DNA from: CAVYPR01 sp963770505
Lineage (GTDB): Bacteria; Actinomycetota; Acidimicrobiia; Acidimicrobiales; RAAP-2
DNA: 64,000 nt
Reading direction: 5' to 3'
Assembly (NCBI GenBank): GCA_963770505.1
Contig: CAVYPR010000003.1
Location: 186,001-250,000 of the forward strand
Part shown: positions 28,486 to 37,170 of the stretch, piece after piece
Layout of the letters: each line of letters begins with the position of its first letter
Position numbering within the stretch: position 1 is the stretch's first letter
Notes under the pieces: model-generated
The model's database searches: none
What the model saw: only the letters and a program-made list of their open reading frames with translations
Told to the model about the DNA's origin: nothing
Position numbers and translations under genes: made by a program

Positions 28486-29662
28486 ATGGCCCAACCGGTG
28501 ATCGTTGAGGCGGTGCGCACGCCCATCGGCAAGCGCAACGGGTGGCTTTCGGGCCTGCGTGCGGCCGACCTCCTGGGCGCCGCCCAGGTCGAGGTGGTGA
28601 AGCGGTCGGGCATCGACCCCGTCGACGGTCGAGCAGGTGGTCGGCGGCTGCGTCACCCAGGCGGGGGAGCAGGGGTTCAACGTGACCCGCACGGCCTGGC
28701 TTCTGAACGGCCTGCCCTACGAGGTGGCCGCCACGACGGTGGACTGCCAGTGCGGCTCCTCCCAGCAGGCCAACCACTTCGTGGCCAACCTGATCGCCGC
28801 CGGGGCCATCGACGCCGGCATCGGCTGCGGGGTGGAGACCATGAGCCGTATCCCCCTCGGGGCCAACGCCGCGGCCCCGGGCGTCGGACGGGCCATTCCC
28901 GAGGACCTCCCCTACGACATGCCCGACCAGTTCACGGCGGCCGAGCGGATCGCCGCCAAGCACGGGATCACCCGAGCCGACGTCGACTGGCTGGGCCTGG
29001 TCTCCCAGGAGAAGGCGGCGGTGGCGGTGGCCGAGGACCGGTTCGCCCGGGAGATCGTGCCGGTCGAGGCGCCGATCGTCGGCCAGGAGGGGCCCCGAGG
29101 GGAGCACGACGGAGGGACCATGGTGGTCACCGCCGATCAGGGGCCGCGCGACACCACGGCCGAGGGGCTGGCCAAGCTGAAGCCGGTGCTGCCCGACGGG
29201 ATGCACACCGCCGGGAACTCCTCGCAGATCTCCGACGGGGCGGCCGCCGTGCTGTGGATGTCCGAGGACCGCGCCCGGGCCGAGGGGCTCCGCCCCCGCG
29301 CCCGCATCGTGGCCCAGGTGCTGGTCGGGTCGGACCCCTACTACCACCTCGACGGGCCGATCGCCGCCACCAGCCGCGTGCTCGAGAAGGCGGGGATGGC
29401 CGTCGGCGACATCGACCTCTTCGAGGTGAATGAGGCCTTCGCCTCGGTGGTGCTGGCCTGGGGCCGCAGCCACGACGTCGACTGGGACAAGGTCAACGTG
29501 AACGGCGGGGCCATCGCCGTGGGCCACCCGGTGGGGGCCACCGGCAGCCGGCTGATCACCACCATCCTCCACGAACTCGAGCGCCGTGACGCCACGATCG
29601 GCCTGGTGTCGATGTGCTGCGGCGGGGCCCTGGCCACCGGCACCGTCATCGAGCGGCTGTAG
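28486..29662 (+). CDS. fadA5: Steroid-type 3-ketoacyl-CoA thiolase (FadA5-like), one frameshift
   Basis: Starts at ATG 28486 (PVIVEAVRTPIGKRNGWLSG). Near 28628 one extra G (GACGGTCGAG) shifts the frame; without it the sequence runs on as VEQVVGGCVTQAGEQGFNVT. The nucleophile Cys is in TTVDCQCGSSQQANH (about residue 90), followed by NEAFASVVLAW, GGAIAVGHPVGATGSRL (catalytic His) and SMCCGGALATG (second Cys). Overall order and many stretches agree with Mycobacterium FadA5, which cleaves acetyl-CoA from the steroid side chain during beta-oxidation; this is recalled similarity, not a computed one. It leads an operon with the crotonase 9 bases downstream, behind a KstR-like operator. A general acetyl-CoA acetyltransferase is the alternative. 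Confidence 0.75.
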
Positions 29663-29671
29663 GGTCCGGCC

Positions 29672-30466
29672 GTGGAGTCCACCGAGCACCTGCTCTTCGA
29701 ACGGCGCGGCCGCACGGCCGTCGTCACCATGAACCGACCCGAGGCCAAGAACGCCCTGAGCCTGCCCATGCTGGTGGGCATGGCCGACGCCTGGGTGGAG
29801 ATCGACTCGAACGACGAGATCCGCTGCGCCGTGCTCACCGGTTCGGAGGGTTCCTTCTGCACCGGCATGGACCTGAAGGCCATGGGCGGTCCCGACGCCG
29901 AGAAGTACCAGCACCGCATGGCCGAGGACCCGGATCTGCACTGGAAGGCGCTGCTCCGCCACTACCAGTTGAAGAAGCCCCTCATCGCCGCGGTGGAGGG
30001 GTGGGCGGTGGCCGGGGGCACCGAGATCCTCCAGGCCACCGACATCCGGGTGGCCGGGGAGGGGGCGAAGTTCGGGGTCTTCGAGGCCCGCCGGGGGCTG
30101 TTCCCGCTCGGGGGCTCGACCGTCCGCCTGCGCCGACAGATCCCGTTCACCATGGCGATGGACCTGCTGCTGACCGCCCGGGAGGTCACCGCCCAAGAGG
30201 CGCTGTCGATGGGGCTGATCGGCCGGGTGGTCCCCGACGGCACGGCCCTGGAGGCTGCGCTCGGGATCGCCGAGGTGATCTGCGCCAACGGCCCCCTGGC
30301 CGTCGAGGCCATCAAGCGGTCGGTGATCGAGACCGAGGGGATGTCGGAGACCGAGGGGCTCGCTCGCGAGCTCGAGATCGGCTGGCCCGTCTTCGCCACC
30401 GAGGACGCCAAGGAAGGGCCGAAGGCGTTCGCCGAGAAGCGCCCGCCGGACTTCCAGCGCCGGTGA
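29672..30466 (+). CDS. Enoyl-CoA hydratase, EchA19-like
   Basis: A 264-residue crotonase. Substrate-binding and oxyanion-hole segments are CTGMDLKAMGG (residues about 69-79) and AVEGWAVAGGTEILQATDIR (about 109-128), with the hydratase Glu in GTEILQ and a second acidic position in FGVFEARRGLFPLGGSTVRL. The closing EGPKAFAEKRPPDFQ is shared with Mycobacterium EchA19, which hydrates steroid enoyl-CoA thioesters; family recall only. The GTG start at 29672 is 9 bases after the thiolase stop, so the genes form one transcript. The intact frame and GC-rich third positions show normal coding. Confidence 0.8.
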   Translation: MESTEHLLFERRGRTAVVTMNRPEAKNALSLPMLVGMADAWVEIDSNDEIRCAVLTGSEGSFCTGMDLKAMGGPDAEKYQHRMAEDPDLHWKALLRHYQLKKPLIAAVEGWAVAGGTEILQATDIRVAGEGAKFGVFEARRGLFPLGGSTVRLRRQIPFTMAMDLLLTAREVTAQEALSMGLIGRVVPDGTALEAALGIAEVICANGPLAVEAIKRSVIETEGMSETEGLARELEIGWPVFATEDAKEGPKAFAEKRPPDFQRR

Positions 30467-30482
30467 GCGGGGGCGCGACGAT

Positions 30483-31268
30483 GTGAGCACGGCCGAGCGG
30501 CCGCCGCTCCCGGCAGCAGCCACCGCCGAGCACGGTCCGTCGTTGGCCGCGGCGGATTCGCCGAGGAACCGGTTGGCCGCGGCGGTGCGCCGCGTGTCGG
30601 ACCTCGTGGTGGGGCGGCCCCTCGACGAAGAGGCGGTCCGCGGGGCGGCCGAGGCGTTGTCCCGCGTGGCCGAGGACCTCGAGCGGGCGGCAGCCCCGGG
30701 CAAGGCGCCACGGGGCATGCCCGACCACCTGGGCCACCCGCAGGACTTCTTCCCCACCAGCCCGGTCCTCGGCTACGCCAACCCGGTGGCCCCCCCGATC
30801 GACGTCTGGGCGGCCCGTGGCGAGGACGGGAGCCCCGAGCTGCGCGGGCTGGCCTTCTTCGGCTACCCCTACGAGGGCCCACCCACCTGCGTGCACGGAG
30901 GGGTGATCGCCGAGCTCTTCGACGAGCTGCTCGGCTCGGTCACCATCATCTCCGGCCGACCGGGGATGACCGGCACCCTCACCATCCGCTACCGCCGACC
31001 GACGCCCCTGCTCACCCCGCTCGACCTGGTGGCCCGGCTCACCCGGGTCGAGGGGCGCAAGATCTTCGCCTGGGGCGGCGTCTACCACGACGGCGAGCTC
31101 ACGGCCGAGGCCGAGGGGATCTTCATCGAGGTCCGAGGCCACCAGATGCGAGACATCTTCACGGCCAACGCCAAGGACGCCCAGGGCGAGGTGGTCGACG
31201 CCCAGCTGCGCGAGTTCGTCGACAAGGGCGGGGAGATCGCCGGGGTGGACGGCCCCCCGCCGCGCTGA
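30483..31268 (+). CDS. Hot-dog fold thioesterase (PaaI-like), N-terminally extended
   Basis: A 261-residue protein. After about 90 variable N-terminal residues (RNRLAAAVRRVSDLVVGRPL; LSRVAEDLERAA) comes a hot-dog domain at about 100-225: GPPTCVHGGVIAELFDELLG (the conserved HGG...FDE motif of PaaI/4HBT thioesterases), GTLTIRYRRPTPLLTPLDLV and VYHDGELTAEAEGIFIE. It would hydrolyse an acyl-CoA, perhaps to recycle CoA in the pathway of the two upstream genes. The start is a GTG 16 bases after the crotonase stop; a later start is possible since the N-terminus is not conserved. It converges with fadD, the two stops being 4 bases apart. Confidence 0.75.
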   Translation: MSTAERPPLPAAATAEHGPSLAAADSPRNRLAAAVRRVSDLVVGRPLDEEAVRGAAEALSRVAEDLERAAAPGKAPRGMPDHLGHPQDFFPTSPVLGYANPVAPPIDVWAARGEDGSPELRGLAFFGYPYEGPPTCVHGGVIAELFDELLGSVTIISGRPGMTGTLTIRYRRPTPLLTPLDLVARLTRVEGRKIFAWGGVYHDGELTAEAEGIFIEVRGHQMRDIFTANAKDAQGEVVDAQLREFVDKGGEIAGVDGPPPR

Positions 31269-31272
31269 GCGG

Positions 31273-32832
31273 CTACAGGGCCCGCTGCACCCCTTCCCAG
31301 AAGGGGTCGCGCAGCTTGCGCTTGTAGAGCTTGCCGTTGGGGTCCCTCGGCATCTCGACGATGAACTCGACCGACTTGGGAGTCTTGAAGCCGGCCAGCT
31401 TGCCCGAGCAGAAGGCGATGATGTCCTCGGCCAGCTCCGGGCCGGGCACCGCCCCTTCGACCGGCTCGACCACCGCCTTCACCTCCTCCCCCCAGTCCTC
31501 GTTGGGCACGCCGAAGACGGCGACGTCGACGACCTTGGGGTGCATGAGCAGCACGCCCTCGATCTCGGCCGGGTAGATGTTGGCGCCCCCCGAGATGATC
31601 ATGTCGATCTTGCGGTCGCGCAGGAAGAGGTAACCGTCCTCGTCGAGGTAGCCCACGTCGCCGACGGTGAAGAACTTGCCGATCCGGTTGGCCGCCGTCT
31701 TCTCCTTGTCGCCGTGGTACTCGAAGTCCCCGGCCTGCATGGCCATGTAGACGGTGCCGATCACCCCGGGCTCGGTGACGCGGTTCCCGGCGTCGTCGAA
31801 GATGGCGATCTCCGAGATCGGCCAGGGCCGGCCGACGGTGCCCGGCTTCTCCAGCCACTCGGCCGTGCTGACCACGGTCCCTCCCCCCTCGCTGGCGGCG
31901 TAGTACTCGTCGATCACCGGCCCCCACCACTCGATCATGCGGCGCTTCACGTCGACCGGGCAGGGTGCGGCGGCATGGATCATGTGCCGAAGGGAGGACA
32001 GGTCGTAGCGGTTCCGGACGTCGTCGGGGAGGGCCAGCAGCCGGTGGAACTGCGTGGGGACCATGTGCGAGGTGGTCACCCGGTGGCGCTCGATGAGGGC
32101 GAGCATCTCCTCGGGAAGCCACTTGTCCATCAGCACCACGGTGTGGCCGAAGTGGACCGAGCCGCCGCCGAAGCGCAGCACGGCGGTGTGGTAGAGGGGG
32201 GAGCCCACGATGTGGACGTTGTCGTCCTGGGGGTTGATGCCGAACAGGAGCAGGATGCCCGAGAGGCCGAGCGCGGCCTGCTCGGGGGTGGCCCCCGACA
32301 GCGGGCGGTAGACGCCCTTGGGGTTGCCGGTGGTGCCCGAGGTGTAGTTCATGACGTCGCCGATGGTGCGCTCCGCGGGGTCGGTGGTGGGCTGGGCGGC
32401 GCGCAGGCGGTCGTAGGAGTTGAAGCCCAGGATCTCGCCCACGGCCAGGCAGGCCGTGCCGGGGATCTCGGCCTCGTCGGCGGCGTCGACGCAGGCGTCG
32501 GAGAACCGCTCGTGCCCGACGAAGACCCGGGTCCCCGAGTCCCTCAGGATGTAGGCGATCTCGGAGGCCACCAGGTGGTGGTTGATCGGCACCAGGTACC
32601 ACCCGGCCTGCAGGCAGGCCAGGTAGATCTCGATGGCCTCCGGGCAGTTCGGCAGGACCGTGGCCACCCGGTCGCCCGGGACCAGCCCGAAGCCCCGCAG
32701 GGCGTGCACGAGCTGGTTGGCACGGCCGAGGAGCTCGCCCGCGGTCAGCTCGGTGCCGTCGGGGGCCACCAGGGCCAGGTGGTCGGGGTCGTCGTGGGCC
32801 AGGGCCCAGAATCCGAGATCTCCCATGCGCAT
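31273..32832 (-). CDS. Acyl-CoA synthetase (FadD family)
   Basis: A 519-residue ANL-superfamily ligase. Visible: the P-loop-like MNYTSGTTGNPKGVY (about residue 187), HMVPTQFHRLL, YYAASEGGG (A5-type motif), VGDVGYLDEDGYLFLRDR (hinge Asp and A8) and PRDPNGKLYKRKLRDPFW (A10 Lys near the C-terminus). It activates a carboxylic acid as acyl-AMP and then acyl-CoA; the chain type is not readable, but location beside a FadA5/EchA19 pair and an SDR under the same operator suggests steroid or branched substrates. The start is ATG 32832, with a second Met two codons later. It is divergent from the SDR gene, with the KstR-like palindrome between them. Confidence 0.85.
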   Translation of the reverse strand: MRMGDLGFWALAHDDPDHLALVAPDGTELTAGELLGRANQLVHALRGFGLVPGDRVATVLPNCPEAIEIYLACLQAGWYLVPINHHLVASEIAYILRDSGTRVFVGHERFSDACVDAADEAEIPGTACLAVGEILGFNSYDRLRAAQPTTDPAERTIGDVMNYTSGTTGNPKGVYRPLSGATPEQAALGLSGILLLFGINPQDDNVHIVGSPLYHTAVLRFGGGSVHFGHTVVLMDKWLPEEMLALIERHRVTTSHMVPTQFHRLLALPDDVRNRYDLSSLRHMIHAAAPCPVDVKRRMIEWWGPVIDEYYAASEGGGTVVSTAEWLEKPGTVGRPWPISEIAIFDDAGNRVTEPGVIGTVYMAMQAGDFEYHGDKEKTAANRIGKFFTVGDVGYLDEDGYLFLRDRKIDMIISGGANIYPAEIEGVLLMHPKVVDVAVFGVPNEDWGEEVKAVVEPVEGAVPGPELAEDIIAFCSGKLAGFKTPKSVEFIVEMPRDPNGKLYKRKLRDPFWEGVQRAL

Positions 32833-32907
32833 GCTCCTCCTGCGGTCGCCCGGGGGACGCCGTCGGCCGGGCGGGGCCGTCGAATGGCGCCGGCGCCCGG
32901 TCCAAGC

Positions 32908-32921
32908 TAGAACCGGTTCTA
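32908..32921. promoter_or_regulatory. Second KstR-like palindrome, between fadD and the SDR gene
   Basis: TAGAACCGGTTCTA is a perfect 14-base palindrome, 75 bases upstream of fadD (minus) and 74 bases upstream of the SDR (plus). Outer and inner half-sites are identical to the copy at 28426; only the central two bases differ. It probably controls both divergent genes. Confidence 0.65.
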
Positions 32922-32995
32922 ACTTTCGTCAATTGGGCGCGGCCCCGGGGGCCGCCGTGACCGGGCGGCGGGCCGCCGCGCACAGGAGGTTCGAG

Positions 32996-33904
32996 ATGGC
33001 TGGTTTCCTGGCCACAAGGGTGGTGGCCGTCACCGGCGGTGGGGGCGGCATCGGCCGGGCCGTGGCCCTGGCTTCGGCCGCCGAGGGGGCCAGCGTCGTG
33101 GTCGCCGACTACGGCGTGGGCCTGGCCGGTGAGGACCCCTCCAGCGAGGTGGCCGACCGGGTGGTGGCCGAGATCGAGGCGGCCGGCGGGCGGGCCGCGG
33201 CCGTGGCCGACGACATCTCGACCATGGACGCCGGCGAGCGGCTCGTGTCCACCGCCGTGGACCGGTTCGGGCGGATCGACGGGGTCGTGTGCGTGGCCGG
33301 CATCCTGCGCGAGCGGATGCTGTTCAACATGAGCGAGGAAGAGTGGGACTCGGTCGTGGCCACCCACCTGAAGGGCCACTTCACCGTCTTTCGGGCCGCG
33401 GCCGCGGTCATGCGCAAGCAGGAGGGTGGAGGGTCGCTCGTCGGGTTCACCTCAGGTGCCTTCGCCGGGAGCGTGGCCCAGGCCAACTATGCCGCGGCCA
33501 AGGGCGGCGTCGTCTCGCTGGTCCGCTCGGCCGCGGCCGGCCTCCACCGCTACGGGATCACCGCCAACGCGGTGGCCCCGGTGGCCCGCACCCGCATGTC
33601 GGCCAACGTCCCGATGGAGCTGGCCGAGATGGGCGAGCCCGAGGACGTGGCGCCGATGGTCGTCTACCTGCTGAGCGACCGGTCCCGGCACGTCACCGGG
33701 CAGGTGTACACCGTGGTGGGGAGCAAGATCGCCGTCTGGAACCAGCCGGTCGAGGTCCGGGCCGTGTACTCGGCGGGCCGCTGGACCCCCGAGGAGATCG
33801 CCGCTCGCCTCGACTCGACCGTGGGCCAGGAGCCGATGGGCCTGCTGGCCAAGCTCGAGGAGTACCGGGCCGCGGCGTCCTCGGGGGACAAGCCCAACAC
33901 CTGA
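32996..33904 (+). CDS. Short-chain dehydrogenase/reductase, Hsd4A-like
   Basis: The ATG at 32996 is fixed by an excellent ribosome binding site (AGGAGG at 32984-32989). Rossmann glycine motif VAVTGGGGGIGRAVALA (residues about 9-25); catalytic Ser in GFTSGAFAGS, Tyr and Lys in ANYAAAKGG (Y-x-x-x-K); NAVAPVARTRM follows. The NAG motif is altered to CVAGILRERMLFN. About 50 residues continue past the usual SDR end. The region LRERMLFNMSEEEWDSVVAT, HLKGHF resembles mycobacterial Hsd4A-type enzymes that oxidise 3-hydroxyacyl-CoA or 17-hydroxysteroids; recalled similarity. Context (KstR-like operator, thiolase, fadD) supports a role in steroid or lipid beta-oxidation. Confidence 0.8.
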   Translation: MAGFLATRVVAVTGGGGGIGRAVALASAAEGASVVVADYGVGLAGEDPSSEVADRVVAEIEAAGGRAAAVADDISTMDAGERLVSTAVDRFGRIDGVVCVAGILRERMLFNMSEEEWDSVVATHLKGHFTVFRAAAAVMRKQEGGGSLVGFTSGAFAGSVAQANYAAAKGGVVSLVRSAAAGLHRYGITANAVAPVARTRMSANVPMELAEMGEPEDVAPMVVYLLSDRSRHVTGQVYTVVGSKIAVWNQPVEVRAVYSAGRWTPEEIAARLDSTVGQEPMGLLAKLEEYRAAASSGDKPNT

Positions 33905-33911
33905 GGAGGTC

Positions 33912-33936
33912 GCCGGCCCCCCCGGGCGCGGCCGGC
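33912..33936. terminator. Hairpin between convergent SDR and lgt
   Basis: GCCGGCC (33912-33918) pairs with GGCCGGC (33930-33936) around an 11-base loop, in the 32-base gap between two convergent genes; it probably serves both. Confidence 0.45.
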
Positions 33937-34896
33937 TCAGGGATCGGCGCCGGGCAGCTCCTCGCCGCCAGCTCCGGTGCCCGGCGCGCGGGCCGGCTCC
34001 ATCTCGCTCGGGGGACCGCTGGTGCCTCCGGCTGTGTCGGTGTCGGCGGCCGAGGCGTCGTGGAGCGGCGCGGTCGTCTCGGGCCGCCCGCCCGGGGCCC
34101 CCGCCGCCTGCCAGGCCCGCCAGTGGCGGCGGGTGACCGCCAGCACGGCGACGCCGCCGACGGCGAGCGCCACGCCGGCCACCTGCACCAGGGCCGAGCC
34201 GAGGTTGTTGGGATAGGCGAGCCACAAGCGCTGGTCGGCGGCGCGCTCGATCCCCCACAGCACCATGCCGGTTCCGACGACGGCGCCAGCCGGGTAGCCC
34301 ACGCGGGCCGAACCGTCGGGCCAGCGGTCGAGCCGACGCTCGAGGAGGATCAGCACGACGAAGATGGTGAAGTCCTCCACCGCCTGGAAGATGGGGACCG
34401 GCAGGCGCTTGCCGGCCTGTGTGGCGTAGTACATGCCGAACCACTGGGTGGTGGGGTGGCCGCCGCCGGCCACCATGAGCTGGGGTCCCAGCAGGCGGCC
34501 CATGGCCCAGGCCGCGGCGAGCACCGGGGCCACCAGGTCGAGGCCCCGGGCCATGGGGAGCTCGGGGCAGCGCCGCCGGGTGAGGACCAGGGCGGTGGGC
34601 ACGGCCAGGATGAGGCCTCCGAAGGAGGACAGACCCCCGTGCCAGACCGCCACGATCTCGCCGGGGTGCTGGCCGTAGTAGCCGAGGTTGGACAGGACGC
34701 TCATGGCCCGTGCGCCGACCACCGCGGCGACGATCACCCAGATGAAGACCCCCACCAGCCAGTCGGTCGGGTAGCCGTGGTGGCGGAGGCGGCGCCGGAA
34801 GTAGGAGTAGGCGAACCAGAAGGTGAGGGCCAGGCCGATGCCGTAGGTGTGGACCTCGAGCGGTCCGACGTGGAAGGCGACGGGGACGGGCTTCAT
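33937..34896 (-). CDS. lgt: Prolipoprotein diacylglyceryl transferase (Lgt family)
   Basis: A 319-residue integral membrane protein with about seven membrane segments, starting PVAFHVGPLEVHTYGIGLAL. The loop AVWHGGLSSFGGLI matches the Lgt H-x-G-x-x-S-x-G-G motif, and AAWAMGRLLGPQLMVAG sits where the Lgt signature Arg-containing motif (GRxGNF..) is found, in a divergent form without the usual Asn. VGYPAGAVVGTGMVLWGIER follows. Lgt attaches diacylglycerol to the lipobox Cys of preprolipoproteins at the membrane. The last 80 residues are a hydrophilic Ala/Pro/Gly tail. Because the signature is divergent this may be a paralogue; the housekeeping copy could be elsewhere. Confidence 0.7.
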   Translation of the reverse strand: MKPVPVAFHVGPLEVHTYGIGLALTFWFAYSYFRRRLRHHGYPTDWLVGVFIWVIVAAVVGARAMSVLSNLGYYGQHPGEIVAVWHGGLSSFGGLILAVPTALVLTRRRCPELPMARGLDLVAPVLAAAWAMGRLLGPQLMVAGGGHPTTQWFGMYYATQAGKRLPVPIFQAVEDFTIFVVLILLERRLDRWPDGSARVGYPAGAVVGTGMVLWGIERAADQRLWLAYPNNLGSALVQVAGVALAVGGVAVLAVTRRHWRAWQAAGAPGGRPETTAPLHDASAADTDTAGGTSGPPSEMEPARAPGTGAGGEELPGADP

Positions 34897-34950
34897 GGCG
34901 TCGCTCCAGTATGGCCCCGGCCCGCTGCGGCCGGCTCCCGGGCCGGCGCT

Positions 34951-36177
34951 TTAGGGCCGGCCGGCCCCGGCGAAGCTGCCTGTGGAGACCCGAAGGCCGG
35001 TGAGCCAGACGGACGCCCCGGTGTAGGGCGCCTCGATCATGGTTCCCCCTCCCACGTACATGGCCACGTGCTCGCTGCCCCCGGGGCCGTAGAAGAGGAG
35101 GTCACCGGGTTGGAGGTCCGAGATCGGCACCGGGGTGCTGTCGGACATCTGGGCCCCCGAGTAGTGGGGCAGTGGCACCCCGGCCTGTCCCCAGGCCCAG
35201 GCGGTGAGTCCCGAGCAGTCGAACCCGTGGCCCGGCGACTCGGCACCCCAGACGTAGGGGACGCCAATCTGCGACTCGGCCGCGGCCACTGCGGCCGCTC
35301 CGGCACCCCCCGCCGAGGGAGGCGGAGGGTCGGCCACCTGCTGGGCCGCCGGGGCCTGGGCCGTCGCCGGAGCGGCAGCCGCTCGGGCCTGGGCCTGGGC
35401 CTGGGCTTGGGCCTGAGCCTGGGCGGCCGCCTGGGCCGCCGCCAGCTTGGCTTGGGCCGCCGCCTCGGCGGCTGCCGCCGCGGCCTTCTGCTGCTGGGCG
35501 ATCAATGTGGCGATCTGCCCCTTCACCTGGCTGAGCGCCTGTGTCTGCTGGGCCTCGAGGGACTGGGCCGACTGGACGGCCGACTGTGCCGACGCTTCGG
35601 CCTGGGCCGCCTGTGCGTCCTGCTGGTGGAGGGAGGCCTCCTGGGCCGAGAGCACGTTCTGGGCGGTGTCGAGGTTGTCGACGGCGGTGGTGAGGTTGCC
35701 TTCGGACACGTTGTCGTACTCGCGTGCGTCGGTCGTGGCTGTCTGGCTGCTCGAGAAGATCGGATCGGTGGCGGCCGAGGACCCGGTCTCCATGTAGGCG
35801 TTGACGGCCGCCTGGCTGAGCTGGGTTCGGTCGGAGCTCACGTTCTTGCGGGTCTGGCCGATCTTGGCCTGGGTGGCGGTGATCTGTTGGTCGAGCGTGG
35901 CCTTGTTGGCCTGGGCCGCCTCGAACTTCTGGTCGAGAGCGTCGATCTGCTGGCCGGTGGAGGAGATCTCCTGCTCGAGCTTCGTGGCCTGGGCCTTGGC
36001 GCTTGTGAGTGTGCCGGCGGCGCCCGCTGGGCGCGCCAAAGGAATCACAGCGCCAGACGACACTATGACGACGGTCACTACGGGCAACGTCACCCGCCGG
36101 AGTAGCCGAGCACCCCGGGTGGACCGCGGCGTGGAGTGGCATGAGAGCCGCTCTACGTCAGTCACAATGCCGGACAT
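34951..36177 (-). CDS. NlpC/P60 peptidoglycan endopeptidase with coiled coil
   Basis: Secreted cell-wall hydrolase of about 408 residues. ATG 36177 (MSGIVTDVERLS) puts a signal peptide (LPVVTVVIVSSGAVIPLARP) in the normal place; an ATG at 36300 would add 41 unlikely residues. Residues about 55-270 are an Ala/Gln-rich coiled coil (KAQATKLEQEISSTGQQIDA), as in RipA/PcsB-type hydrolases, followed by an AQAQAQAQA linker and Pro-rich hinge. The catalytic domain at the C-terminus has the nucleophile Cys in HGFDCSGLTAWAW and the His in GGSEHVAMYVGGG. It probably cleaves stem peptides during division or growth. The frame is intact. Confidence 0.85.
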   Translation of the reverse strand: MSGIVTDVERLSCHSTPRSTRGARLLRRVTLPVVTVVIVSSGAVIPLARPAGAAGTLTSAKAQATKLEQEISSTGQQIDALDQKFEAAQANKATLDQQITATQAKIGQTRKNVSSDRTQLSQAAVNAYMETGSSAATDPIFSSSQTATTDAREYDNVSEGNLTTAVDNLDTAQNVLSAQEASLHQQDAQAAQAEASAQSAVQSAQSLEAQQTQALSQVKGQIATLIAQQQKAAAAAAEAAAQAKLAAAQAAAQAQAQAQAQAQARAAAAPATAQAPAAQQVADPPPPSAGGAGAAAVAAAESQIGVPYVWGAESPGHGFDCSGLTAWAWGQAGVPLPHYSGAQMSDSTPVPISDLQPGDLLFYGPGGSEHVAMYVGGGTMIEAPYTGASVWLTGLRVSTGSFAGAGRP

Positions 36178-36386
36178 CTTTACCGGCCCGGACCGCGCTC
36201 TGCAAGCATCCGAACGTGCAGGGCCGCGTTTACTGGTCACACCGAGGGTATGAAGTGCCAGTTCAGAGAGCTTTTTGCCGTTTGCTACCGGTGCTGGCAT
36301 TTGTGACTATTTTCACGCCCGACGGGCCGAAATCCGGCGCCCATGGGGGCCTGGTGTATCAGGGTGCCGGCCGCGGCGGCGTCCGA

Positions 36387-36392
36387 TACCGT
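36387..36392 (+). promoter_or_regulatory. -10 element for a leaderless dienelactone hydrolase mRNA
   Basis: TACCGT ends 7 bases before the ATG at 36400 and there is no ribosome binding site; transcription would start at or next to the start codon. Confidence 0.5.
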
Positions 36393-36399
36393 CTCGCCC

Positions 36400-37080
36400 A
36401 TGGGTGAGATCATCGAATTCCCGAGCAACGGCACGACCGGCCAGGGCTACCTGGCCACCCCCGAGGGCGGGTCCGGTCCCGGGGTGGTGGTGATCCAGGA
36501 GTGGTGGGGCCTGGTCGACCACATCAAGTCGGTCTGCGAGCGGTTCGCCGCCGAGGGGTTCGTGGCCCTCGCCCCGGACCTCTACCGGGGCAAGACCGTC
36601 ACCGAGCCCGACGAGGCGGCCAAGGCGATGATGGCCATGCAGCTCGACGGCGCGGCGCGCGACATGAGCGGGGCGGTCGACGAGGTGCGGCGCCGGTCGA
36701 CCGGCGAGGGGGTGGGGGTCATCGGCTTCTGCATGGGCGGAGGACTGGCACTGGTCCTGGCCGCCCAGCGACCCGACGCCGTGCGGGCGGTCGTCCCCTG
36801 CTACGGCGTGATCCCCTGGCCCGACGCCCAGCCCGACTACTCGGCAATGACCGCGGCCCTTGAGGGTCACTACGCCGAGAACGACGACTTCTTCACCCCG
36901 GCCGCGGCCGAGGCGCTCGGCGAGCAACTCCGGTCGATGGGTAAGGAGGCAGTGATCATCGTCCACCCCGGGACCGACCATGCCTTCTTCAACGACGAGC
37001 GACCCGAGGTCCACAACGCCGAGGAGTCGGCCTTGCTCTGGGACTCGGCCATCGCCTTCTTCCGTCGCCACCTCACCTAG
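36400..37080 (+). CDS. Dienelactone hydrolase family protein
   Basis: A 226-residue alpha/beta hydrolase. ATG 36400 (MGEIIEFPSNGTTGQGYLA). Motifs: VVVIQEWWGLVDHIK (Glu of the DLH active site), VIGFCMGGGLALVLA (nucleophile Cys at about 121), FFTPAAAEAL with the acid region, and HPGTDHAFFNDERPE (His). The Cys-Asp-His triad is that of dienelactone hydrolases, which open lactone rings in aromatic catabolism; many family members act on other esters. Monocistronic by context, with opposite-strand NlpC/P60 before it and a separate promoter for the next gene. Confidence 0.85.
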   Translation: MGEIIEFPSNGTTGQGYLATPEGGSGPGVVVIQEWWGLVDHIKSVCERFAAEGFVALAPDLYRGKTVTEPDEAAKAMMAMQLDGAARDMSGAVDEVRRRSTGEGVGVIGFCMGGGLALVLAAQRPDAVRAVVPCYGVIPWPDAQPDYSAMTAALEGHYAENDDFFTPAAAEALGEQLRSMGKEAVIIVHPGTDHAFFNDERPEVHNAEESALLWDSAIAFFRRHLT

Positions 37081-37158
37081 CGGACCGGCCCGCCCGAGCG
37101 GCCCAGGGCGCATGGCGTCCGGCACCTCACCGGCGGACGGGGCTTCGACGGCCTTTGT

Positions 37159-37164
37159 TACGAT
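37159..37164 (+). promoter_or_regulatory. -10 element for a leaderless lyase mRNA
   Basis: TACGAT ends 6 bases before the ATG at 37171, with no ribosome binding site between. TTGT precedes it. Confidence 0.5.
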
Positions 37165-37170
37165 CCACCC

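Noticed and set aside
28106..30757. Long minus-strand frame (about 880 codons) opposite the thiolase and crotonase
   Set aside because: Complement of the clearly recognised thiolase and crotonase genes, with no motif of its own.
32633..32995. Upstream extension of the SDR frame to 32633
   Set aside because: It would overlap fadD and cross the operator; the AGGAGG before the ATG at 32996 and the Rossmann motif close behind it fix the start.
33289..36105. A very long open frame (about 940 codons) on the plus strand across SDR, lgt and NlpC/P60
   Set aside because: It is the antisense or off-frame reading of three well-supported genes, low in complexity (Gly/Arg/Leu runs) and without a domain; long shadow frames are normal at this GC content.
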